From assembly GCA_045539625.1 (NCBI GenBank), contig JAZQFS010000028.1:1-64000 (forward strand): a DNA stretch of 64,000 nucleotides, given 5' to 3'. Of this stretch, positions 50,219 through 58,113 are shown in pieces. The stretch's first letter is position 1. Every line of letters starts with the position of its first letter. The position numbers were made by a program, and so were the translations under genes. The stretch comes from UMGS1387 sp045539625. Lineage in GTDB: Bacteria; Bacillota; Clostridia; Oscillospirales; CAG-382. Under the pieces are notes generated by a model. It worked only from the letters and a program-made list of their open reading frames with translations. It ran no database searches and was not told the origin of the DNA.

Positions 50219-50944
50219 ATGTCAGGACATTCCAAGTGGAAAAACATTATGCACAAGAAGGAAAAAACCGACCTTCAGCGTGCAAAGGTATTTACAAAAA
50301 TCGGTAAAGAAATTGCAATGGCAGTAAGAGACGGCGGTCCCGATCCTGCGTCAAACTCAAAGCTTGCTGACCTTATTGCAAAGGCTAAGGCAAACAACGT
50401 GCCCAACGACAACATTGACCGTGCCATCAAAAAAGCAAGCGGTGCTGACGGCGGAGTAAACTACGAAGTAATTATGTACGAGGGCTACGGTCCTTCAGGC
50501 GTTGCGGTAATTGTTGAAACAACAACCGACAACAGAAACAGAACAGGTGCCGATATGCGTCACTACTTTGACAAGTACGGCGGAAACCTCGGACAGACAG
50601 GCTGCGTGTCCTATATGTTCAGCGACAAGGGTGTTATTGCCATTGATGCGGAAGGTATTGACGAAGAAAAGCTTATGGAAGATGCGCTTGAAGCAGGAGC
50701 TGAAGACATTTCCGGTGAAGAAGGCGTGTTTGAAATTACAACAGAGCCCTCCGACTTTTCTGCAGTTGCGGCTGCTCTTACCGAAAAGGGTTATAAGTTC
50801 ATTTCCGCAGAACAGAGTAAGATTCCCGCAAACTATGTGACACTTGACGATGAGGATGCTGTCAAGAATATGGAAAAGCTTCTTGATATGTTTGACGAAA
50901 ACGATGACGTTACAAACGTTTGGCATAACTGGGAACAGGAATAA
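50219..50944 (+). CDS. yebC: YebC/PmpR family translational or transcriptional regulator
   Basis: A 241-residue YebC protein: MSGHSKWKNIMHKKEKTDLQ, GGPDPASNSKLADLIAKAKA, VIMYEGYGPSGVAVIVETTTDNRNRT and the terminal NVWHN are diagnostic. Family members were first described as DNA-binding regulators (PmpR) and some help translate proline-rich stretches. Last gene of the yybS-to-yebC unit, followed by a strong terminator. Standard length. Confidence 0.95.
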   Translation: MSGHSKWKNIMHKKEKTDLQRAKVFTKIGKEIAMAVRDGGPDPASNSKLADLIAKAKANNVPNDNIDRAIKKASGADGGVNYEVIMYEGYGPSGVAVIVETTTDNRNRTGADMRHYFDKYGGNLGQTGCVSYMFSDKGVIAIDAEGIDEEKLMEDALEAGAEDISGEEGVFEITTEPSDFSAVAAALTEKGYKFISAEQSKIPANYVTLDDEDAVKNMEKLLDMFDENDDVTNVWHNWEQE

Positions 50945-50954
50945 TTTTACATTT

Positions 50955-50993
50955 AATTTTCTCCGATTGGTGCTTGCCGTCGGAGAATTTTTT
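50955..50993 (+). terminator. Terminator after yebC
   Basis: TTCTCCGA (50959-50966) pairs with TCGGAGAA (50980-50987) around a 13-base loop that may pair further, followed by TTTTTTG. Located 14 bases past the stop codon. Confidence 0.88.
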
Positions 50994-51111
50994 GTGCTCA
51001 AAACATAAAAAGAATACAAAATTTACATTTGTCTATTTAATAAAATAACATTATTGTGTAAAATAGTAGACGGAGTACTGTTTGTACACAAAATGAAGGG
51101 AGAAATGAAAA

Positions 51112-51450
51112 ATGGATTGCTTATTCTGTAAAATAATTAACGGAGAAATACCCTCATCAAAGGTTTATGAGGATGAATACGTATATGCTTTTAATGACAT
51201 TAACCCCATGGCACCCGTTCATGTGCTGGTTGTACCTAAAAAGCATATAAAAAATGCCGATGAAATTGACGGCGAAAACAGCCTTTATGTAGCTAAGATT
51301 TTTGAAGCTGTTGCAAAAATTGCAAAACAGACAGGTCTTGAAAAGGGCTACAGAGTTATAACAAACTGCGGCGAGGACGGCTGTCAGTCGGTAATGCACC
51401 TGCATTTCCATATTCTCGGCGGCAAGAAGCTTCCCGAAACCATGGCGTAA
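51112..51450 (+). CDS. HIT-family (Hint-like) nucleotide hydrolase
   Basis: A 112-residue histidine triad protein. It begins MDCLFCKIINGEIPSSKVYED, and the triad HLHFHILGGKK supplies the catalytic His. The zinc-binding Cys pair CLFC at the N-terminus is present, but its His partner is less obvious. Family members hydrolyse AMP-lysine or similar adenylated compounds. First gene of a unit with the phosphoribosyltransferase, mtaB and ecfA genes. Complete, standard length. Confidence 0.93.
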   Translation: MDCLFCKIINGEIPSSKVYEDEYVYAFNDINPMAPVHVLVVPKKHIKNADEIDGENSLYVAKIFEAVAKIAKQTGLEKGYRVITNCGEDGCQSVMHLHFHILGGKKLPETMA

Positions 51451-51477
51451 ATTATTGAGAACAGCGAGGAAACATAA

Positions 51478-52017
51478 ATGGAATACTACAGACTTAAGGT
51501 TGCAGGTCTGGAAAGAGATTTGCCCATATGCCCCCTTAACGATAAAATATCAATTGCAGGCTTTGTTATGCTTGGCGATTATGAGCTTACAGAGGCCTGT
51601 GCAAAGGCACTTCTTGAAAAGCTTCCTCAGTTTGACTATATGATAGCACCTGAGGCAAAGTCCATAGGACTTATCAATGAAATGGCTCGCCTTTCGGGAC
51701 AGAAAAAGCATTTTGTTGCACGTAAGGCACTTAAGGCTTATATGACAAAGCCTCTGTGCGTTACGGTAAACTCCATTACCACAAAGGGCTCTCAGACGCT
51801 TTATCTTGACGGTGCCGATGCGGATATGATAAAGGGCAAGAGAATAGCGATAATTGACGATGTTATAAGCCTTGGCGACTCAATAAGAGCCGTTGAAGAG
51901 CTTGTTACAAAGGCAGGAGGAACAGTTGCCTGCCGTGCGGCGGTGCTTGCCGAAGGTGATGCTGCCGACAGAGACGATATCATTTATCTTGAAAAGCTGC
52001 CCCTTATATTCAACTGA
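51478..52017 (+). CDS. Adenine phosphoribosyltransferase-like protein
   Basis: A 179-residue type I phosphoribosyltransferase. The PRPP-binding signature is RIAIIDDVISLGDSIRAVEEL, with DYMIAPEAKSIGLINEMAR as the base-side loop, both arranged as in Apt. It is divergent from the core Apt family in the flexible-loop segment (NSITTKGSQTLYLDGADADM), so xanthine or another purine is possible. Its stop codon overlaps the mtaB start by one base (TGATG). ATG at 51478 after GAGGA. Confidence 0.8.
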   Translation: MEYYRLKVAGLERDLPICPLNDKISIAGFVMLGDYELTEACAKALLEKLPQFDYMIAPEAKSIGLINEMARLSGQKKHFVARKALKAYMTKPLCVTVNSITTKGSQTLYLDGADADMIKGKRIAIIDDVISLGDSIRAVEELVTKAGGTVACRAAVLAEGDAADRDDIIYLEKLPLIFN

Positions 52018-53348
52018 TGTCACAAAGAAAATTAAAGGCGGCTTTCTGTACCTTGGGCTGCAGGGTGAATCAGTACGAAACACGTGCTGTTGAAGAAAGC
52101 TTTGAGGAAAAAGGCTTTGAAACAGCAAAGTTTACCGATGAATGTGACGTATACGTCATTAACACCTGCACAGTAACGGGCGAAAGCGACAGAAAATCAC
52201 GACAAATGATACGCAGAGCCGTAAAGAACGGCAAAGGTAAGGCTGTTGTTGCGGTAATGGGCTGTATGTCTCAGGTAGATGCAAAGGCGGCGTCGCAAAT
52301 TGAGGGCGTGTCAATAGTGCTGGGAAACGGCGAAAAGATGACCTGTGTTGACAGGGTTATGGCTCTTATGGGGACAGTCGGCGGCGAAGGAAGCGTTGAT
52401 AACAGCCTTGTACCCGATATATACGGCTATGACAGTATAGAGGCAATGTCTGTTAAGGGAAGCGACAACACACGTGCGTTTCTCAAGGTGGTTGACGGCT
52501 GTGAAAATCATTGCTCCTACTGTATTATACCGTCGGCAAGAGGCAAGGTGCGTTCCAAAAAAGCACAAGATGTTGTAAATGAATGTTTTGACATTACCGA
52601 CAAAGGCGGCTGCCGTGAAATTGTGCTTACAGGCATAGAAACGGCGGCATACGGTAAGGATATTGGCACAGACCTTGCAAGTCTTGTTGAGAAGGTATCG
52701 CAGGTGGAGAAGGTAAAAAGAATCCGCCTCGGCTCGCTGGAGCCCACCGTGCTTAAAGAGGATTTTGTGAAAAGACTTTCCCGAATTCCCCAATTTATGC
52801 CTCACTTTCATCTGTCTTTGCAAAGCGGAAGCGACAGCGTTCTTGCGAGAATGAAGCGTAAGTATAATACAAAAATGTTTTACGAAAAACTGTGTCTTTT
52901 AAGGAAGTATTTTCCGCTTTGTCAGGTTACCACCGATATAATTGTGGGCTTCCCCGGTGAAACTCAGGCGGAATTTGAGCAAACGGTTGAGTTTGTGAAA
53001 AAGTGCGGATTTCTTTATGTGCACATTTTCCCGTATTCCGACAGAAAAGGCACGGCGGCAAGTGCAATGGAAGGTAAGCTTTCGGAGCAGACAAAGCAGG
53101 AGCGGGTAAAAGCTCTGGAAGACGTGATGTATAGGGTGAGGAATGAAATTCTGACGGAGTATCTGGGAAAAGATATGCACATTCTCTGTGAAACAGACAA
53201 GAACGGTTATTACCATGGATATACAGAAAACTATATTGAAGCAAGAGTAAAAAATTGCGGCTATAAGCCAAACGATATTGTAAAGGTGACACTTATGCAC
53301 ATAGAAAACGGCGGAGAATATGTCACAGGCACATCTTTGGAGGAATAA
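52017..53348 (+). CDS. mtaB: tRNA t6A37 methylthiotransferase MtaB
   Basis: A radical-SAM methylthiotransferase (443 aa) converting t6A to ms2t6A at position 37 of tRNAs. The N-terminal UPF0004 domain has three cluster Cys in FCTLGCRVNQYE, INTCTVTG and VMGCMSQ. The radical SAM motif is VDGCENHCSYCIIPSARG. A TRAM-like C-terminal region follows (VRNEILTEYLGKDMHILCE). Distinguished from MiaB by the CRVNQYE start and shorter N-terminus. Translationally coupled to the upstream gene; ecfA1 starts two bases after its stop. Confidence 0.93.
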   Translation: MSQRKLKAAFCTLGCRVNQYETRAVEESFEEKGFETAKFTDECDVYVINTCTVTGESDRKSRQMIRRAVKNGKGKAVVAVMGCMSQVDAKAASQIEGVSIVLGNGEKMTCVDRVMALMGTVGGEGSVDNSLVPDIYGYDSIEAMSVKGSDNTRAFLKVVDGCENHCSYCIIPSARGKVRSKKAQDVVNECFDITDKGGCREIVLTGIETAAYGKDIGTDLASLVEKVSQVEKVKRIRLGSLEPTVLKEDFVKRLSRIPQFMPHFHLSLQSGSDSVLARMKRKYNTKMFYEKLCLLRKYFPLCQVTTDIIVGFPGETQAEFEQTVEFVKKCGFLYVHIFPYSDRKGTAASAMEGKLSEQTKQERVKALEDVMYRVRNEILTEYLGKDMHILCETDKNGYYHGYTENYIEARVKNCGYKPNDIVKVTLMHIENGGEYVTGTSLEE

Positions 53349-53349
53349 A

Positions 53350-54270
53350 ATGGACAGCATTATCAAGGCGGAAAACTTAATATTTTACTACTCCGATGAG
53401 CCTGATGCACTGTCGGGAAAGGTGATTGCGGCGGTAAACGGCATTTCGGTTGAAATTGAAAGAGGCTCTTTTACTGCAATTATCGGGCATAACGGCTCGG
53501 GAAAATCCACCCTTGCAAAGCTGCTCAGCGGCGTGCTTTGTCCCACAAGCGGACGTGTTACGGTGTGCACCGAGGAAGGCGTATGCTACGATTGTGCTGA
53601 TGAAGCACATAACCTTGACATAAGAAAAACGGTGGGAATGGTGTTCCAGAACCCCGATAATCAGCTTGTTGCGTCCATAGTTGAGGATGATGTGGCGTTT
53701 GCACCTGAAAATCTGGGTGTTGAACCAAAGGAAATAAGAAAACGTGTTAACGCTTGCCTTGATGAGGTGGGGCTTCGGGAGTTTTCGGGACACGATACCC
53801 ATAAGCTCAGCGGCGGACAAAAGCAAAGAGTTGCCATAGCAGGTATACTCGCAATGAATCCCAAGTGCATAATATTTGACGAATCAACGGCAATGCTTGA
53901 CCCAAAGGGAAGGCAGGATATACTTGACGTTATTATGAAGCTTAAGGAAAGCGGAGTTACGGTGGTGCTTATCACTCACTATATGAACGAGGCGGCAATG
54001 GCGGATAAAGTGATTGTTGTCCACGGCGGAAGAAAAGTATGTGAGGGAGCGCCTTGCGAGGTCTTTGCCAAAACAGAGCTTCTTTCGGAATGTTCACTTG
54101 AAGCACCCCAGAGCACAGAGGTGTGGCTGGAGGTTACAAAGGCGCTTGGAGTGGAGAATGGCGGCTGCGTGATAAATACGTCACAGGCCGTTGAAAGGAT
54201 AGCACGCCTTCTTGAAAGCAGTGGCATAAAGCCGACAAGAATAAATTCCGAGGGGGAGAAAAATGCTTGA
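53350..54270 (+). CDS. ecfA1: Energy-coupling factor transporter ATPase EcfA1
   Basis: ABC-type ATPase (306 aa) of the shared ECF vitamin transporter module. Walker A GHNGSGKSTLAKLLSG, Q-loop VFQNPDNQLVASIVEDDVAF, signature LSGGQKQRVAIAGIL and Walker B CIIFDESTAMLDPKGR are intact; the Asn-Pro-Asp after the Q-loop is typical of EcfA. An internal insertion around VCTEEGVCYDCADEAHNLD is longer than usual. It overlaps ecfA2 by eight bases. Would energise RibU (encoded at 2.9-3.4 kb) and other S-components. Confidence 0.94.
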   Translation: MDSIIKAENLIFYYSDEPDALSGKVIAAVNGISVEIERGSFTAIIGHNGSGKSTLAKLLSGVLCPTSGRVTVCTEEGVCYDCADEAHNLDIRKTVGMVFQNPDNQLVASIVEDDVAFAPENLGVEPKEIRKRVNACLDEVGLREFSGHDTHKLSGGQKQRVAIAGILAMNPKCIIFDESTAMLDPKGRQDILDVIMKLKESGVTVVLITHYMNEAAMADKVIVVHGGRKVCEGAPCEVFAKTELLSECSLEAPQSTEVWLEVTKALGVENGGCVINTSQAVERIARLLESSGIKPTRINSEGEKNA

Positions 54271-55108
54271 ATTTCAGAATGTATCGCACGTATACGGCGT
54301 AAAGACTCCCTTTGAAAAAACGGCGGTTGATGATGTTTCCTTTAAAATTCCCGAGGGCAAGGTGACAGGTATTATCGGTCATACAGGCTCGGGAAAATCC
54401 ACACTCTGCCTTATGATGAACGGACTTTTAAAGCCCACAAGCGGAAAAATCCTCTTTCACGGAAAGGATATTCATGAAAAAGGCAGCAGTCTTCGAGACC
54501 TTCGCTTTAAAATAGGACTTGTTTTTCAGTACCCCGAATACCAGCTTTTTGAAGAAACGGTGGAAAAGGATATTGCTTACGGACCTAAAAATATGGGACT
54601 TTCCGAGGAAGATATACAGGAAAGAATACAGTATGCCGCACATTTTACGGGACTTAGCGACGAAATACTGAAAAAAAGTCCCTTTGAGCTGTCGGGCGGA
54701 CAGAAAAGAAGAGTGGCGATTGCGGGAATTATTGCAATGGACCCTGAAATTCTGGTGCTTGACGAGCCTGCGGCAGGTCTTGATCCCAAGGGAAAAAGCG
54801 AAATCTTGGGCGGTCTTTGCGATTTTCAACGCAAAAGAGATAACACGATGATTATTATTTCCCACAGCATGGAAGATATCGGTATGTACAGCGACAATAT
54901 AATTACCATGTCAAAGGGAAAAATACTGCTTGAGGGTACTCCGAAAGAGGTTTTCAGTCAAAGAGATACCCTTATAGAAAACGGACTTTCCGTTCCTGAG
55001 GTTACGGAAATTGCGGCACAGCTTAAAAAGCTGGGTTATGATATTAATGACGGATGCTTTACGGTAGAGGACGCATCAAAGGAAATTTTAAAGCTTTTCA
55101 ATAAGTGA
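54263..55108 (+). CDS. ecfA2: Energy-coupling factor transporter ATPase EcfA2
   Basis: The second ECF ATPase (281 aa), partner of EcfA1. Walker A GHTGSGKSTLCLMMNG, Q-loop VFQYPEYQLFEETVEKDIAYGP, signature LSGGQKRRVAIAGI, and Walker B LVLDEPAAGLDPKG, with a C-terminal regulatory extension. ATG at 54263 with GGGGGAG upstream within the ecfA1 end. In most Firmicutes ecfT follows at once; here a MATE transporter gene follows instead, so the transmembrane EcfT subunit must be encoded elsewhere. Confidence 0.94.
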   Translation: MLEFQNVSHVYGVKTPFEKTAVDDVSFKIPEGKVTGIIGHTGSGKSTLCLMMNGLLKPTSGKILFHGKDIHEKGSSLRDLRFKIGLVFQYPEYQLFEETVEKDIAYGPKNMGLSEEDIQERIQYAAHFTGLSDEILKKSPFELSGGQKRRVAIAGIIAMDPEILVLDEPAAGLDPKGKSEILGGLCDFQRKRDNTMIIISHSMEDIGMYSDNIITMSKGKILLEGTPKEVFSQRDTLIENGLSVPEVTEIAAQLKKLGYDINDGCFTVEDASKEILKLFNK

Positions 55109-55139
55109 GAAAAAGTATTGGCGGAGGCGAAATCAAGAC

Positions 55140-56531
55140 GTGAGTCGGAAAAACAATGAAGTTGATATGACGCAGGGGCCCATATTTAAAAATATGCTGA
55201 TACTTGCGCTGTCGGTCATGGCAACAAGCATAGTTCAGCAGCTGTTTAATACGGCAGACCTGCTTGTTGTGGGACAGTTCGGTGAAAAGGGCGGAATTGC
55301 ATCGGTAGGTGCCTGTTCCAGCCTTATAAACCTGATGATAAACTTTTTTATAGGCTTGTCGGCAGGAAGCGGAATAGTTATGGCACGGCACTACGGTGCA
55401 AAAAACACAGAAGAAGCAAGCAAGTGTCTTCATACGGCTGTGTGCTTAAGCTTCGCAGGAGGTATGGTGCTTGCGGTTATAGCGTGGTTTGCGGCACGTC
55501 CTTTGCTGACTTTGCTTGATACACCTACGGAGAACAACGTTCTTGAGGGTGCAGTTACGTATATGAGAATTTATTTTCTCGGTATGCCCTTTATTATGCT
55601 GTTTAACTTCTGCTCGTCAATTCTGAGAGCTGTGGGCGATGCAAAGCGTACCTTCGTTTACATAGTACAGTCGGGTGTAATAAACGTAATACTCAATCTT
55701 GTTTTTGTAATTGTACTCAAAATGAATGTAGCAGGCGTTGCACTTGCCACAACAATTGCCCAAGGGTACTGTGCGGTAAGATGTATAATATGCTTCCTTG
55801 GATATGACGGCGTTCTCAAGCTGTATCCCAAGAAGCTGAGAATATATAAAGATGCCATAGTAGACGTTGCAAAGCTTGGAATACCGTCGGGAATACAAAG
55901 CTCGCTGTTTTCCTTTGCAAACGTATTTATACAGTCAAGCGTAAACTCACTTGGAGCTGCCGCCGTTGCAGGAGCTGCTGCCGCACAGAATATCGAATAC
56001 TACCTGTTTTTCTCGTCAGACGGCGTTACCAACGCACTTCTTAACCATACCAGCCAGAACTTCGGTGCAAACAAGCCCCAACGTATAAAAAAAGCGGCGT
56101 TTTATGCTTCTGCAATGATACTTGTGGCATCAGGCGTTATAGGAGTGCTTGTGATTATCTTCGGCAAAAATCTTTTGGCACTTTACAACGTTGTTGATCC
56201 TGTAGAGGTAAAATTCGGACTTGAAAGAATGAATATTATGGCTGCAACACAGTTCCTGGGCGGACTTATGAATGTAACCGCCTCACTTCTCAGGGGAATG
56301 TTTAAACCCGTTCCCGCCATGATATTCTCAATTGCAGGCATATGCGGCGTAAGACTTTTGTGGATTGCAACGGTGTTTACAAAGTATCACACGCTGACGG
56401 TTCTGTTTTGGTCATATCCCATCAGCTGGGCGCTCAGCTTTGTGGCACAGGGTATAATGGCGGTTTATTACTTCAAAAAATACAGTAAGAAAGTTAAATT
56501 GCTTGAACAGGCAACTGCTGTGACGGCATAA
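55140..56531 (+). CDS. MATE-family efflux transporter
   Basis: A 463-residue polytopic membrane protein with about twelve helices. The first block (ILALSVMATSIVQQLFNTADLLVVGQFG) and its counterpart in the second half (DVAKLGIPSGIQSSLFSFANVFIQSSVNSLG) show the two-fold pseudosymmetry of MATE proteins. It probably exports a drug or metabolite by cation antiport. The start is GTG at 55140, with GGAGG 12 bases upstream. It follows ecfA2 by 31 bases and precedes a deacetylase-like gene by 15, so may be co-transcribed. Substrate unknown. Confidence 0.9.
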   Translation: MSRKNNEVDMTQGPIFKNMLILALSVMATSIVQQLFNTADLLVVGQFGEKGGIASVGACSSLINLMINFFIGLSAGSGIVMARHYGAKNTEEASKCLHTAVCLSFAGGMVLAVIAWFAARPLLTLLDTPTENNVLEGAVTYMRIYFLGMPFIMLFNFCSSILRAVGDAKRTFVYIVQSGVINVILNLVFVIVLKMNVAGVALATTIAQGYCAVRCIICFLGYDGVLKLYPKKLRIYKDAIVDVAKLGIPSGIQSSLFSFANVFIQSSVNSLGAAAVAGAAAAQNIEYYLFFSSDGVTNALLNHTSQNFGANKPQRIKKAAFYASAMILVASGVIGVLVIIFGKNLLALYNVVDPVEVKFGLERMNIMAATQFLGGLMNVTASLLRGMFKPVPAMIFSIAGICGVRLLWIATVFTKYHTLTVLFWSYPISWALSFVAQGIMAVYYFKKYSKKVKLLEQATAVTA

Positions 56532-56546
56532 ACAGGAGGCTTTATT

Positions 56547-57380
56547 ATGAGATTTTTCTTGAGATTTCCCGATAACAAGTCAAGGGCACTCACCTTCAGC
56601 TATGATGACGGTGTAAGACAGGACGGCAGATTTATGGAGCTGCTTAACAAGTACGGTCTGAAAGGTACATTCAACTTGAACTCAGGCTATCTCGGCAAAG
56701 ATTCTGCAAGCGGAAGATTTTCCGAAGCTGAGCTTGTTGAAGCTTACAAGGGACACGAAATAGCAACCCACGGCTATCAGCACCCATTCTTTTCAGAGCT
56801 TCCTCAAGAGGCGGTTTCCTATGAAATTGTCCGTGACAGATGGGAGCTTGAAAGAATTACGGGTGAAATTATAAGAGGTCATGCTTATGCCTACGGCAAC
56901 ACAAGCGACAAGGCGGTTGAAATTCTCGGCAATGCCGGAATTGCTTATGCAAGAACAACACATGCAACCGGCAGATTTGATATTCCCGGGGATTGGTTAA
57001 GACTTGATCCCACCTGCCACCATTCGACGCCTGAAATGTTCAATCTTATTGACAAATTCTTAGAGCCCATAGATAAATACGGCAGACCAAAACTTTTCTA
57101 CATCTGGGGACATACATATGAGTTTGATAATAACGTTGAAAGAAATAACTGGGACTATGCCGATGAATTTCTCTCAAAGCTTTCGGGACACGAGGACGAT
57201 GTGTGGTATGCAACAAACATAGAAATTTATGACTATGTAACCGCATACAGAAGCCTTGTTTTCTCTATGGACTGCAAGAGAGCACATAATCCTACTTCAA
57301 CCGATGTGTGGCTGGTTGATATGTCCAATCAGGATAAGGAAATCAAGATTCCTGCAGGCTGTACCGTTGAGCTTTATTAA
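56547..57380 (+). CDS. Polysaccharide deacetylase-like (NodB fold) protein, second paralogue
   Basis: A 277-residue CE4-like protein of the same design as that at 11410-12111: an immediate motif 1 ALTFSYDDGVRQDGRF within the first 25 residues, the His-x3-His motif in THGYQHPFF, GHAYAYGNTSDKA, and FYIWGHTYEFD. No signal peptide. The extra C-terminal 40 residues (RSLVFSMDCKRAHNPTSTDV) form a small beta extension lacking in the first copy. Likely a cytoplasmic sugar or glycan deacetylase. A good terminator follows. Confidence 0.78.
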   Translation: MRFFLRFPDNKSRALTFSYDDGVRQDGRFMELLNKYGLKGTFNLNSGYLGKDSASGRFSEAELVEAYKGHEIATHGYQHPFFSELPQEAVSYEIVRDRWELERITGEIIRGHAYAYGNTSDKAVEILGNAGIAYARTTHATGRFDIPGDWLRLDPTCHHSTPEMFNLIDKFLEPIDKYGRPKLFYIWGHTYEFDNNVERNNWDYADEFLSKLSGHEDDVWYATNIEIYDYVTAYRSLVFSMDCKRAHNPTSTDVWLVDMSNQDKEIKIPAGCTVELY

Positions 57381-57387
57381 TGGTACT

Positions 57388-57417
57388 TTTTCTCCCCGAA
57401 AGGGGAGATTTTTTTGC
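57388..57417 (+). terminator. Terminator after the second deacetylase gene
   Basis: TCTCCCC-GAAA-GGGGAGA, a 7-bp GC-rich stem with a GNRA tetraloop, followed by eight T residues. Ends the HIT-to-deacetylase unit. Confidence 0.93.
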
Positions 57418-57545
57418 TTAAAAACAGGCGAAAATCAAAAAATCACCAAAGAATTGAATTTAATTTATACCTATGTATTTAATTTGACATATTTATGTAG
57501 TATAATAACTTGATAAAATATGTTTATAAGGAGAAGTATCACAAT

Positions 57546-58088
57546 ATGAAAAAGACAGTGTGTGCGGCACTTGCCGTTCTTGCGGTAAGCTTATGCCTTG
57601 TTTCCTGTAAAAACGAAGAAGCAAAAGAAGGAAATATGCTTGTTTCTCCCGACAACGGAGGATATACCTTTGAAGTTCCCGCATCCTGGGAAATTTCACG
57701 CACCGACGGTATGGTAGCAGTATATAATCCCGATGATGCCACAAAGGTAAATGTTACTTCATACAAGTTTGATAACGGTATGCAGGAGGTTGTAAGCTCT
57801 GCCGATTATTGGGAAATATATAAAGCAAAGTTTGAAGATACCTTTGACAAAATAAACGTAAATAAAGTCGAGGAAACCAAGATTTCGGGAATAACGGCAC
57901 AGCACGTGTTCTATACCGTAGACCTTGGGCTTGACTCCTTTAACTGTCAGACGGTGCTTGGCGTATACGATACAGATGTTTATGTGCTCACTCTCACACA
58001 GGGCGCAAAAACTGACGCAAATGCAAACGTATACATCGATTACACCCAAGATTTTAAGGAAATTGCAGATTCCTTCAAAATCGGATAA
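57546..58088 (+). CDS. PsbP-like lipoprotein
   Basis: A 180-residue lipoprotein with signal peptide and lipobox (CLVSCKN, Cys at about 21). The mature part, starting NGGYTFEVPASWEISRTDGMVAVYNPDD, resembles PsbP/DcrB-type beta-alpha folds. The ATG at 57546 is chosen since AAGGAG lies upstream and the signal peptide begins there; the in-frame TTG at 57510 would add a non-hydrophobic lead. Located just before secA. TATAAT lies at 57500-57505 but no correctly spaced -35. No function known. Confidence 0.68.
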   Translation: MKKTVCAALAVLAVSLCLVSCKNEEAKEGNMLVSPDNGGYTFEVPASWEISRTDGMVAVYNPDDATKVNVTSYKFDNGMQEVVSSADYWEIYKAKFEDTFDKINVNKVEETKISGITAQHVFYTVDLGLDSFNCQTVLGVYDTDVYVLTLTQGAKTDANANVYIDYTQDFKEIADSFKIG

Positions 58089-58113
58089 ATAAACAGTTAA
58101 AGAGGTAAAATAA

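Noticed and set aside
57489..57505. TTGACA followed by TATAAT before the PsbP-like lipoprotein gene
   Set aside because: The two hexamers are only 11 bases apart, too close for a sigma-A promoter; only the -10 may be real.
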